From contig JAFEAF010000018.1 in the NCBI GenBank assembly GCA_018266555.1, forward strand, positions 1 through 64,000: a stretch of DNA of 64,000 nucleotides, written 5' to 3'. The translations under genes were made by a program, and so were the position numbers. The notes below the pieces were generated by a model. The model was given only the letters and a program-made list of their open reading frames with translations. It ran no database searches and was not told the origin of the DNA. This DNA comes from Bacteroidota bacterium. GTDB lineage: Bacteria > Bacteroidota > Bacteroidia > Chitinophagales > Chitinophagaceae. Below, in pieces: positions 18,595-26,870 of the stretch (position 1 is its first letter; every line of letters starts with the position of its first letter).

Positions 18595-19336
18595 ATGAAA
18601 CCAATATTCATTGCTTTTTGCATATTAATAATTTTTTAATTGCTTTTCCCAGCCTTCATTACAAGATGTAAAAAAATATAAAATAAAAACGGTTTGGGAG
18701 GAGGGAACTACTTCCGATGGCACAAATCTTAAGATAAGATGGTATGGAGTATTGGGAAATGATAGCCTATTGATAGATGGGGTAAAACACTTACTACACA
18801 AATAAATATCAAAGGGAAAAGACTCATGCAGACAATCTGGTATGATTCAACAGGAAAAGCAGGTGATCAGTATGACTATGAATACTGCCCGGATGGCAGT
18901 TATAAAGTGTCAAAAACTGACGCAATGTTTAAAATGAAAAGTTTTGAATGGTATAATGCGAAAGATGCATTACAAAAATTTCAATCCCCGGATAGGAATA
19001 CCCTTACTTATAAATATGATGCAAAGGGCAAAATCATTTCCCGGCCTCGGATGCATTAAACGGCGGAATGAGGATCCATGATATTTATTCTTACAATAAA
19101 AGTGGCCAGTTGATCACTTCGAAGATGATATTTACACCCACGCTTATGAATATGACAAAGCCGGTCATTTGACTAAATCAACAGGCAGAGGAACAAGTAA
19201 TGGGGAAAAAAGTGAAAGCGTTTCGGAATATGAATACAATGAAAAAGGATTGCAGTCCAAACGGACTATTCACAACAAAAGTGAATCTGATCCGGCAAGC
19301 ACTACCGTAATTCTTTACAAATACCGGTATTATTGA
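18595..19336 (+). pseudogene. frameshifted gene for an exported YD-repeat-like protein
   Basis: A coding signal runs through four frame changes. It starts MKPIFIAFCILIIF at 18595 and continues as NCFSQPSLQDVKK after removal of one T from the T6 run near 18635. It then reads KTVWEEGTTSDGT to about 18779 and shifts at a G4 run to the frame holding GKTLTTQINIKGKRL (18781 to about 19040). It shifts again to SDALNGGMRIHDIYSYNK and again near 19124 to DDIYTHAYEYDKAGHLT, ending ILYKYRYY at 19336. Conceptually it is a signal peptide plus about 230 residues with YEYD- and YKYD-type repeats. No nonsense substitutions are needed, so decay is recent or the assembly has indels. Confidence 0.7.
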
Positions 19337-19399
19337 ACAGGATTGCAATTACATTTATTGTTTCTGTCAATTAACTTACCAATAAATATATACAGAAGG

Positions 19400-20626
19400 T
19401 CAGTTATTAGGTTTGTTCCCTTTGGGTTTTTGAGGTGGTCGGTGCTGGTTTTGCTGATTCGGATTTCGCTGTTGGCCTTTTTGTTGATTGGGTTGTTGTC
19501 TTTGCTTTTGCTGATCATTTTGTTTTCTCTTTTTATCTGCCTTTTCCAGGCTTCGCAAACTGATATGCCCGACGACATCGACAAATTCATGTTCCACTTC
19601 TTTGGGTTTGGTGGAAGTGAGATCAACGGCTTCCAATTCTTCGGGTATTGTACCTTGCTGATTCAATGATTTTATTTTTCGTACTCTTTCAATGGTTATC
19701 GGGTATAGTTTATTGCTATCAGGCAACACATACCACATCAGGTCTTTAAAAATATCTTTTTTTATAAGTGTTGCTGTTCCTTTTGCTACCTGGATCATAT
19801 CGCAATTATCTGGGAAATGCTGCAATGCATCTAAATATGTGTCCAGTTCGTAATTCAAACAACATTTTAATCGCCCGCACTGGCCGCTGAGTTTTGTCTG
19901 GTTGATTGATAAATTTTGATACCGGGCTGCGGCTGTATTGACTGATTTAAAATCTGTTAGCCAGGTACTGCAACACAATTCTCTTCCACAACTTCCGATG
20001 CCGCCCACTTTTGCTGATTCCTGTCTTGCGCCAATCTGCCGCATTTCTACTTTTACTCTAAATTCTGATGCATATACTTTTATCAGTTCCCGGAAATCCA
20101 CCCGCCCATCAGCGATATAATAAAATGTGGCTTTGCGTCCGTCTGCCTGCATTTCCACCTGGCTGATTTTCATGTCCAGCTTCAGTTGTCTTGCTATAGC
20201 ACGGCTGCGAATTATTGCTTCCGGTTCACGGGCTTTATTCTGTTTCCAAACGTCAATGTCACGATCACTGGAGCGGCGTAATACTTTTTTCATTTCAGGA
20301 TTTTCTTCTTTCACACCTCTTTTTTTCATTTGCAGGCGTACTATTTCTCCTGTCAAAGAAACTTCTCCTACATCAAATCCACTGACACCTTCTACTGTTA
20401 TCATTTCACCTTTTTCAAAATGCTGAAGAGTGGTATTTCTGAAAAAATCTTTACGGCTTCCGTTACTGAAACTCACTTCGATCACATGACAACTACTGCC
20501 CAACTCTGCAATAGGAAGATTGCGCAACCAGTCATGAGTGTTCATGCGGTTGCATCCCCCCGTATTGCATCCGCCGTTACTTTTACAACCTTTAGGTGTG
20601 CCTGTTCCGCAATTAACGCAACTCAT
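19400..20626 (-). CDS. PSP1-domain protein (RicT/YaaT family)
   Basis: A 408-residue cytosolic protein of the PSP1 family, called RicT/YaaT in Bacillus, where it works with RicA and RicF in RNA processing and binds Fe-S clusters as part of that complex. The conserved core has GGIGSCGRELCCSTWL and CGRLKCCLNYE (about residues 205-260). The N-terminus adds a cysteine-rich patch (C3, C6, C14, C20, C25), which could bind a metal or Fe-S cluster. The last 60 residues are K-, Q-, N- and P-rich and disordered. It lies downstream of holB on the same strand, a pairing also known from Firmicutes. The function in Bacteroidota is not established. Confidence 0.85.
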   Translation of the reverse strand: MSCVNCGTGTPKGCKSNGGCNTGGCNRMNTHDWLRNLPIAELGSSCHVIEVSFSNGSRKDFFRNTTLQHFEKGEMITVEGVSGFDVGEVSLTGEIVRLQMKKRGVKEENPEMKKVLRRSSDRDIDVWKQNKAREPEAIIRSRAIARQLKLDMKISQVEMQADGRKATFYYIADGRVDFRELIKVYASEFRVKVEMRQIGARQESAKVGGIGSCGRELCCSTWLTDFKSVNTAAARYQNLSINQTKLSGQCGRLKCCLNYELDTYLDALQHFPDNCDMIQVAKGTATLIKKDIFKDLMWYVLPDSNKLYPITIERVRKIKSLNQQGTIPEELEAVDLTSTKPKEVEHEFVDVVGHISLRSLEKADKKRKQNDQQKQRQQPNQQKGQQRNPNQQNQHRPPQKPKGNKPNN

Positions 20627-20901
20627 GTAATGAATTAAAAAGTGAAATTTTAAATGAGGAGGAGATGTTGATGAAGCCGCCTGTAGTAATTCTATTAATC
20701 TTTAATTGTGCCTGTCACTATGATCTGTGATGTGTAATAATAACGGGACCGAACACTTCAACGTTCTGTTCATTACTCAGCGAAAATAAAGTTGATGAAA
20801 CAGTGATTGTATATGTTGAAGAAGTGATTAACACAATAAAAATTTAAACGATTTCTTTCAGCAGGCTTTCCTCTTTTTCTCATTCTGCCCTCTCTCAGCT
20901 C
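20627..20901. other. 275-base gap between holB and the PSP1 gene
   Basis: No convincing gene. A minus-strand ORF of 38 codons from a GTG (20834-20718) reads like exported beta-strand protein (TYTITVSSTLFSLSNEQNVE) and may be a fragment of a lost gene. On the plus strand an ATG at 20671 with GAGGAGGAG upstream opens only a 21-codon frame. Confidence 0.4.
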
Positions 20902-22155
20902 TCAATCAGTCAAAAATACAATTTTGTCCTGAATAATGTGGTAAAGTTTGATAGTAAGGGCATGAAAGAGGATTTTGACATTAGCATTACGTTCAATGTA
21001 ATATGAAGCCCTGTCCAACTCTTCAATGATAGCCTGTTGCTGTTCAATGCCTGCGATCTTATTCAGGCGTTCTGCAAAATCCTGCTCGCTGCCATTACCG
21101 CTATCTGATCCAATAATCCGAAGACGAATAGACTGTTCCAGCAAATGATTGAAATAACGTAAAAATTGTTTTTGTTTTTCTCTACCCAGTCGGCTGATTT
21201 CTTCCACCCATTTGGTTTGGGCTACCGGGCCAGTTTTTAAAATGGAGTTCAGCCAATCACGCAAAAGTGTTTCCCAATTCTCTTCTTTATTTTCTAAAAA
21301 CTGCAATGCCTCCCGGTAGTTACCATCACTGATGGCGGCAATCTGTCTTGCTGTTGCAGGGGATGTATTATTTTTCCGGATTAATGCTTCTTCAACGTCT
21401 TTGATTTCTAATGCGGGTATCTTGATCAATTGACAACGGCTGACAATGGTGGGAAGGATCAGGCTTTCATTTTCTGCCACCAGGATGAATAGAGTATTGG
21501 GCGGAGGTTCTTCAATCAGTTTGAGCAATTTATTTCCTTCCGTACCGAGAAATTCCGGCATCCAGAGAATTAAGATTTTGTATTCGCTCTCAAAACTTTT
21601 CAAATTTAGTTTGCGGATGATATCATTACATTCATTAGCAGTGATATTTCCCTGTTTATTTTCAGCGCCGATGAATTGCAGCCAGTCATATATATTTCCG
21701 TAGGGGGTTTCTTTGATAAAATTTCTCCATTCAACTATATAATCTGTACTTATTGGCGGTGTTCCTGATTTTTTTGTAACGACAGGATAAGAAAAATGTA
21801 TATCAGGATGAATGAGTTGCTGGGCTTTGATACAGCCGGGGCAAGCGCCACAGGCATCAGTCAATCTTTGAGGTTGGAGGTTGGACAATGAATCTGGAAC
21901 TTCATCACCAAATAATGAAAGGCCGGGGCCCAGACTGCCAACTGCAAACCGTTTACTGCTCACTTTCTCACAAACCAAGTATTGTGCAAATGCTATCGCC
22001 AAAGGCAAAGCGCCGCTTCCTTCATTACTCAAAAAAAGCAAAGCGTGGCTGAGGCGGTTGTTTTCAACCATTTCTGCCAGACGGCTCTTTACACTTTTTT
22101 GATTTATGATCTCTGAAAATTGCACGGACAGCGAAAATAAGTTTTCCCGGAACAA
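20902..22155 (-). CDS. holB: DNA polymerase III delta' subunit
   Basis: A 417-residue clamp-loader subunit. The AAA+ fold is recognisable from LSHALLFL with a degenerate Walker A (SNEGSGALPLA), as expected for the non-hydrolysing delta' subunit. The zinc-binding cysteines are in CGACPGC, and EGNKLLKLIEEPPPNTLFIL precedes ILPTIVSRCQ, the sensor SRC motif. It helps load the sliding clamp at replication forks. Between LVCEK and DACGACPGC there are about 35 extra residues, encoded by low-complexity DNA with a tandem GAGGTTG repeat, which looks like an in-frame insertion. Confidence 0.9.
   Translation of the reverse strand: MFRENLFSLSVQFSEIINQKSVKSRLAEMVENNRLSHALLFLSNEGSGALPLAIAFAQYLVCEKVSSKRFAVGSLGPGLSLFGDEVPDSLSNLQPQRLTDACGACPGCIKAQQLIHPDIHFSYPVVTKKSGTPPISTDYIVEWRNFIKETPYGNIYDWLQFIGAENKQGNITANECNDIIRKLNLKSFESEYKILILWMPEFLGTEGNKLLKLIEEPPPNTLFILVAENESLILPTIVSRCQLIKIPALEIKDVEEALIRKNNTSPATARQIAAISDGNYREALQFLENKEENWETLLRDWLNSILKTGPVAQTKWVEEISRLGREKQKQFLRYFNHLLEQSIRLRIIGSDSGNGSEQDFAERLNKIAGIEQQQAIIEELDRASYYIERNANVKILFHALTIKLYHIIQDKIVFLTD
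21870..21883. repeat. tandem heptamer (GAGGTTG)2 inside the holB insertion
   Basis: Two perfect head-to-tail copies of GAGGTTG lie inside holB, in the segment encoding a roughly 35-residue insert before the zinc-binding cysteines. The flanking DNA (CAGTTGGCAGTCTGG on the coding strand) also looks like simple intergenic repeat sequence. Confidence 0.5.
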
Positions 22156-22205
22156 AAAAGTGATTGAAAATTTTCAAACTGCTTTTTTATACTTATTTCC
22201 AGAAA

Positions 22206-22772
22206 TTAATTCAAATACTTCTGGATTTCTTCACTCATCGGGTTCACTTTGTTGTGAAATACAGCAACCAGATTTCCTTTTTCGTCTAATAAGAATTTTG
22301 TGAAATTCCAGGTGATCGGATTCTTTAGATAATCTTTCCAGGCGAGGTCTTTGGAGTTATCAGATGGAATATTTTTAGCAAGCTCCCTGGATTGATCAAC
22401 CAGCCATTTAAACAAAGGATCAATATCATCGCCTTTTACAGACACTTTAGCTGCCATGGGAAATGTTACGCCATAATTTTTTTTACAAAACTCAGCGATC
22501 TCCTGGTTGGATCCCGGCTCCTGCTGGCCAAAGTTGTTGGCCGGAAAACCAACAATGACTAATTTGTCTTTGTATTTATTATACAGTTTTTCCAGATCAT
22601 CGTATTGAGGCGTGTTGCCGCATTTGGATGCCGTATTTACAATCAATATTTTTTTCCCTTTGAATTGAGAAAAATCAATTTCGCCCCCTGTCAGACTGGG
22701 AGCTTTAAAATCATAAATGGATCCACCTATTAATGAAGTTGATAACGCCATCATAACGATTAGAGATTTCAT
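22206..22772 (-). CDS. glutathione peroxidase-family peroxiredoxin-like enzyme
   Basis: A 188-residue thiol peroxidase with the glutathione-peroxidase core. The peroxidatic cysteine is C51 in NTASKCGNTPQ (cysteine rather than selenocysteine). The active-site Gln and Trp motifs are FPANNFGQQEPG and ITWNFTKFL. It reduces hydrogen peroxide or organic peroxides, in bacteria usually with thioredoxin. The N-terminal 19 residues are hydrophobic (LIVMMALSTSLIGGS), so it may be exported. A 20-bp AT-rich palindrome at about 22801-22820 lies just upstream and may be an operator. Confidence 0.9.
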   Translation of the reverse strand: MKSLIVMMALSTSLIGGSIYDFKAPSLTGGEIDFSQFKGKKILIVNTASKCGNTPQYDDLEKLYNKYKDKLVIVGFPANNFGQQEPGSNQEIAEFCKKNYGVTFPMAAKVSVKGDDIDPLFKWLVDQSRELAKNIPSDNSKDLAWKDYLKNPITWNFTKFLLDEKGNLVAVFHNKVNPMSEEIQKYLN

Positions 22773-22795
22773 ATTAAATACTTTTAAGAGAGATA

Positions 22796-22826
22796 CCGAA
22801 ATTAAGATATTCTTATCTTAAATCGG
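22796..22826. promoter_or_regulatory. AT-rich palindrome upstream of the peroxidase gene
   Basis: The arms TTAAGATA and TATCTTAA form a perfect inverted repeat around TTCT, extended by CCGA and CGG outside. It lies 24 bases before the peroxidase start and 23 bases after the stop of the beta-helix gene. It could be an operator for a Fur/PerR-type repressor or a weak terminator for the upstream gene (followed by TATCTCTCTT on the minus strand). Confidence 0.45.
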
Positions 22827-22848
22827 TCATTTAAATATCAAAGTTGCT

Positions 22849-24255
22849 TCATTGCTTTTCATAACATCCAAGATCCGGAAACCCTATAGGGCGAATGTTA
22901 CCGTCTAAATCAATTGTAACACTTGTAGCTTTGCCATGGTCTATGGCAGGGGAATTATTCTTTAGCCTGAAGTTGTAATAGTTTTTGTTTGTATTTATAC
23001 TATCAAATAGTGGATCGGCATTATTCGTTATATGACTGGAGTCGATATTGGAAGGTACCGTTTGCACTTTCCATAAATTATAATCAAAATTTACATTGAA
23101 ATTGGTATTTCCGTTTTTATAAACTACTACTTCATCAGTAAGTCCTCCGCCATCTCCCCAAAAAATACAATTGCGGAACAGTGCAGTTAAGTCTGAAGAA
23201 GAGACTACGTTATTTGAAGTAATATAATTTGCAACTGTAAGCACAGGATTCTTATGCATGATAAAATTATTTGAAAAGCTTGCCACAGTGCAATGCGTAA
23301 ATTGATAATTTCCACCTTTCAAAAGATAAATATTTTTTCCGCAATTACTGATCAGGCAATTGGTAGCCTGGATGCTTGAATTAACTGAAATGATACCGGC
23401 ATCATACGAATTATCTATCACGCATTGATTCAGCACTATCTTCGGGTTTGCATTTACTGAAGAATCTTGTGCTGCGATAGATTGATAAGAATTTTTAATT
23501 ACTGCATAGGTCAAAACATTATCACTGCTGTTTGTATTGAAAAAAATACCCGGCCAGCTGGCAGGAAAATATTTATAAGGATCATCAAGCCTTTCACCTT
23601 GAAAATACACCCGGTCTATACTGTCTTTGGAACCGGTTACCTGCAATGTGCCATCAATAACAATGGGTGCGGCAGCATTTATATAAATGCGACAACCTTT
23701 ATTTATCATCAACGTTTTATTTTGCTGAACATGTAAATAACCAAGTATTACATAGGGCAAATCGTTATTCCATGTCTCATTACTGCTTATTTCTTTGTTT
23801 ACAAAAAAATGAGCATTCTGTCCCCAGGCTTCTAACTGAACGAAACGTTTGTTGCCATTGAAACTAACCTGAATACTATCCCTGATTACAAAAGGGAGAT
23901 TGCCGGCACTTTGATTAACATTCACCTGCACAAACACATAAATACTATCATTGGCATTTATTTCAAGGTTATCGGCATCCGGGCCCACAGTGCCATCTAC
24001 ATTTATTTTAAAAGCAGATGTGTTTCCACCCATTAGTTTTATGGAAGACAAGCGGAGCTTTTGATTGTTTTCATTAATAATTTTAAATGATTGTGTAATG
24101 GAACCTGAGGTTACAAAAACAGTATCAAATTTTAAAGTATCAGTTGTAATAGAAACAATAGCGTCGGGGGATGTGATAAAAGATTCTTTTTTACAGGAAA
24201 AGAAAACAAAGAGAATGGATATTGTCAGTATTCCGAGGGTCTTCATTAATCTCAA
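22849..24255 (-). CDS. surface or periplasmic lipoprotein with right-handed beta-helix repeats
   Basis: A 468-residue protein with a lipoprotein-type N-terminus (TISILFVFFSC, with C at about residue 20). Residues about 30-150 look like an immunoglobulin-like or choice-of-anchor domain. Residues about 170-440 have the short hydrophobic ladder of a right-handed parallel beta helix (IVLNQCVIDNSYDAGIISV, IQATNCLISNCG). The C-terminus (SPAIDHGK, DLDGNIRP, PDLGCYE) is the typical end of choice-of-anchor Q proteins. It may bind or cleave a polysaccharide, but no catalytic residues can be assigned. It lies 21 bases downstream of comF on the same strand. Confidence 0.75.
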   Translation of the reverse strand: MRLMKTLGILTISILFVFFSCKKESFITSPDAIVSITTDTLKFDTVFVTSGSITQSFKIINENNQKLRLSSIKLMGGNTSAFKINVDGTVGPDADNLEINANDSIYVFVQVNVNQSAGNLPFVIRDSIQVSFNGNKRFVQLEAWGQNAHFFVNKEISSNETWNNDLPYVILGYLHVQQNKTLMINKGCRIYINAAAPIVIDGTLQVTGSKDSIDRVYFQGERLDDPYKYFPASWPGIFFNTNSSDNVLTYAVIKNSYQSIAAQDSSVNANPKIVLNQCVIDNSYDAGIISVNSSIQATNCLISNCGKNIYLLKGGNYQFTHCTVASFSNNFIMHKNPVLTVANYITSNNVVSSSDLTALFRNCIFWGDGGGLTDEVVVYKNGNTNFNVNFDYNLWKVQTVPSNIDSSHITNNADPLFDSINTNKNYYNFRLKNNSPAIDHGKATSVTIDLDGNIRPIGFPDLGCYEKQ

Positions 24256-24276
24256 AAATAATAGAACTATTTCAAA

Positions 24277-24975
24277 TTAGCGAGAAGCATAGCATAGAGT
24301 AGCGATGCTCAGTCGTGTATTTTCAGCTTTTAGCAGTTCGGCTCCGCAGGATTCCAGTGTGGCGCCGGTGGTAATTACATCATCAATCAGCAAAATATGC
24401 TTATTCCTGATGGACTCCGGTTTTATCAGGATAAATTTTCCTTCAACATTTATCCAACGGTCTACTCTGCCTTTCCTGGTTTGTGTTTCTGTAAACTGCG
24501 GTCGGATGATAATGTCATTCAACACCGGGATATTCATAACTGCTGCCATTCCTTCGCATAAAAGCATAGATTGGTTATACCCTCTTTTTTTTTCTTTGGC
24601 CGGAAAAAGCGGAAGTGGAATGAGTGCATCTACATTAAAACGTCCGGATCGATTGATATTGATTCCCATCAGCCTGCCTAATTGTAATCCAAGCTCTTTA
24701 TTTTCTTTATATTTTACCTGGTGGACGAGCGATTGTATGAGAGATTCTTTTGTAAAATAATATTGTGACGTGGCATTATGTATGGGAAGCCTACCCCAGA
24801 ATTTTTTTTCAACAGGGTTGTCAGGATGAACTTCAAAATTGGTTTCAGGCAAAGCATCAGTACACTGCATACATAAATAACTTCCATTGCTCAACAGGTC
24901 GCTGCCACACCCGGAGCAAATATGCGGGAATAAAAATTGCAGAAATGATTCTTTTATTTCCTGAAGATTAATCAT
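24277..24975 (-). CDS. ComF-family phosphoribosyltransferase-like protein
   Basis: A protein of about 232 residues with an N-terminal zinc ribbon (CSGCGSDLL and CMQC) and a C-terminal phosphoribosyltransferase fold with the PRPP-binding motif LLIDDVITTGAT. ComF is needed for natural transformation in several bacteria, though its exact activity is unclear. I used the ATG at 24975 (MINLQEIKESF), where the family normally starts. An ATG at 25035 would add 20 residues and overlap radA by 29 bases. It lies directly downstream of radA on the same strand, so the two are probably cotranscribed. Confidence 0.88.
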   Translation of the reverse strand: MINLQEIKESFLQFLFPHICSGCGSDLLSNGSYLCMQCTDALPETNFEVHPDNPVEKKFWGRLPIHNATSQYYFTKESLIQSLVHQVKYKENKELGLQLGRLMGININRSGRFNVDALIPLPLFPAKEKKRGYNQSMLLCEGMAAVMNIPVLNDIIIRPQFTETQTRKGRVDRWINVEGKFILIKPESIRNKHILLIDDVITTGATLESCGAELLKAENTRLSIATLCYASR

Positions 24976-25006
24976 AATCTCAAATGGAAGTTTATGGTGG
25001 AAAAGT

Positions 25007-26401
25007 TCAGAATAAATATCTATATAGTTCTTCAACCCGGCTCATCATTATTATTTCAATGCCCGCCTGCCTGTCAGCAAGCCTGAAATTCAGTTTTGAG
25101 AGACCTTTTTGATTGTATTTAGATACAAAAATCTTTTCAAAACCAAGTTTTTCTGCTTCAGCAATGCGTTGTTCAATTTTATTTACAGCACGGATTTCAC
25201 CACTCAGCCCAATTTCACCTGCAAAACAAATATTTTGAGGCAATGGTACATCCTCGTAAGAAGAAAGCAATGCACAAAGTACTGCTAAATCAATGGAAGG
25301 GTCTTCAACTTTTAAGCCGCCGGCAATATTCAGGAAAACATCTTTCACTCCAAAATGAAATCCACCTCTTTTTTCTAATACTGCCAGAAGAAGTTGCAAT
25401 CGCCTCAAATCAAACCCGCTGACTGTACGTTGCGGCGTTCCGTAAACAGACTGCGTCACCAATGCCTGTACTTCAATCAGTAATGGTCTTAATCCTTCCA
25501 TGGTTGCAGCAATTGCAATGCCACTCAGCGGATCTTCTTTTTGTGTGATTAAAATTTCACTTGGATTAGAAACAGCACGCATACCTCCATCCGTCATTTC
25601 ATAAATCCCTAATTCAGAGGTGCTGCCAAAACGATTTTTTAAAGTTCGTAGAATACGATATGCATAATGACGATCACCTTCAAACTGTAACACCGTGTCC
25701 ACCATGTGTTCTAATATTTTTGGGCCTGCAATACTTCCATCTTTGGTAATATGACCTATCAGAATTACCGGAGTGTTGGTTTCTTTTGCAAAGCGTTGAA
25801 ATTCTGCAGCACATTCCCGTATTTGTGAGATGCTGCCGGGTGAAGAATCAATATACTGTGATTGTAAGGTTTGAATGGAGTCGATAATAACTAAATGTGG
25901 TTTCAGTTTTTTGATTTCCTGGAAAATTGTTTGCACGGATGATTCTGTCAGCAAATAGAAGTTTTCATTATGGAGTTTCAAACGATCTGCTCTCATTTTT
26001 ATCTGCTGCTCACTTTCCTCACCACTTATATATAAAATAATATTTCCTATAAGTGCTAACCCGTTTTGTAAGAATAAAGTTGATTTTCCAATTCCCGGTT
26101 CCCCGGCTACTAAAACAATACTCCCCGGAACTATTCCACCTCCAAGCACCCTGTTTAATTCAGCATCAGATGTTATTAATCTTTTTTCTTCACTGCTCTT
26201 TATTTCTGATAGCGATACTGTTTTGTTCGACCTTTTTTCTTCATTAAAATCTTTCCAGCCGTTATTATTCTTAAAAGATTCTTTTTGAATCAACTCTTCA
26301 ATAAACGTATTCCACTTTCCACAAGATGGGCATTGACCCAGCCATTTGACACTTTCGTACCCACAATTTTGACAAAAAAATGCCGATTTTACCTTGCTCA
26401 T
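25007..26401 (-). CDS. radA: DNA repair protein RadA (Sms)
   Basis: A 464-residue branch-migration helicase used in recombination and transformation. The N-terminal zinc finger is CQNCG with CPSCG (residues 10-28). The Walker A is GEPGIGKST (100-108), the RadA-specific motif KNRFGS follows, and the C-terminal Lon-like domain is complete. Near the end, LADRQAGIEI carries about eight residues that I do not expect in this family. They are encoded by a segment (25061-25085) resembling an intergenic repeat at 37791-37805. A -7-like box (TATCTTTA) lies just upstream of the start. Confidence 0.94.
   Translation of the reverse strand: MSKVKSAFFCQNCGYESVKWLGQCPSCGKWNTFIEELIQKESFKNNNGWKDFNEEKRSNKTVSLSEIKSSEEKRLITSDAELNRVLGGGIVPGSIVLVAGEPGIGKSTLFLQNGLALIGNIILYISGEESEQQIKMRADRLKLHNENFYLLTESSVQTIFQEIKKLKPHLVIIDSIQTLQSQYIDSSPGSISQIRECAAEFQRFAKETNTPVILIGHITKDGSIAGPKILEHMVDTVLQFEGDRHYAYRILRTLKNRFGSTSELGIYEMTDGGMRAVSNPSEILITQKEDPLSGIAIAATMEGLRPLLIEVQALVTQSVYGTPQRTVSGFDLRRLQLLLAVLEKRGGFHFGVKDVFLNIAGGLKVEDPSIDLAVLCALLSSYEDVPLPQNICFAGEIGLSGEIRAVNKIEQRIAEAEKLGFEKIFVSKYNQKGLSKLNFRLADRQAGIEIIMMSRVEELYRYLF
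25061..25085. repeat. CCTGCCTG-type element near the 3' end of radA
   Basis: CCTGCCTG followed by TCAGCA (25066-25079) matches CCTGCCTGATCAGCA at 37791-37805, between purH and the EamA gene, with only one extra A there. In radA it encodes part of RLADRQAG, which looks inserted relative to the family. Confidence 0.45.
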
Positions 26402-26870
26402 ATATTTAATAAAGATAGAATAACATTCTGTTCGGGGTTTAAAACTTTAATCCGGAAAACATGAGTAAATCAATAGCAGTAAATTCTTTAAGTAAAAAAA
26501 TGGAGAAGTAGATTGTATGAATTACTAAAAGTAAAAAGGGTCAATCTTTCGACTGACCCCCTTACTTACTAACCCATTAAATTCTTGCACTAAGTTACAA
26601 ATCTGAGCCACATTACAAAATAATTTTTTGCTTCTGTTAATAACTTTTAACCAGTAAAATCTGCTTAAAAAAATCTAATAAATATTGTGTATGTAAATGA
26701 TAAACAATGTTTTACAATGTATTATAAATCAATGGGGGTTTTCCAAATTCCGGAATTTTAATTTTGAAAATTGGCAATAAATGAGATGACAAAACGGCCG
26801 AAAAAAACCGCAAATCTTAATTGGTAACAGATTTGTAATCACTATAAATAAATAAAAAGGATATATACAA
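26402..26870. other. 469-base intergenic region between divergent radA and the metallopeptidase
   Basis: No gene of normal size can be supported here. The region is strongly AT-rich. It contains a terminator-like hairpin at 26530-26567 and a 16-codon ORF at 26461 (MSKSIAVNSLSKK) that I do not trust. Some of it must hold the divergent promoters; near radA there is TATCTTTA on the minus strand. Confidence 0.6.
26530..26567 (-). terminator. terminator-like hairpin in the radA/metallopeptidase intergenic region
   Basis: AGTAAAAAGGGTCA pairs with TGACCCCCTTACTT around a 10-base loop, with minor mismatches. On the minus strand the stem is followed by TTTTTACTTTT, as for an intrinsic terminator. 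No annotated minus-strand gene lies upstream of it, so it may end an antisense or small RNA transcript, or protect radA from read-through. Confidence 0.45.

Noticed and set aside
20718-20834. 38-codon minus-strand ORF from a GTG between holB and the PSP1 gene
   Set aside because: The sequence looks beta-strand-like, but there is no ATG, no ribosome site and no recognisable family; recorded only as a possible gene remnant.
26461-26511. 16-codon plus-strand ORF (MSKSIAVNSLSKK)
   Set aside because: It loosely resembles the first residues of an ABC ATPase but stops at once, with no continuation in other frames.
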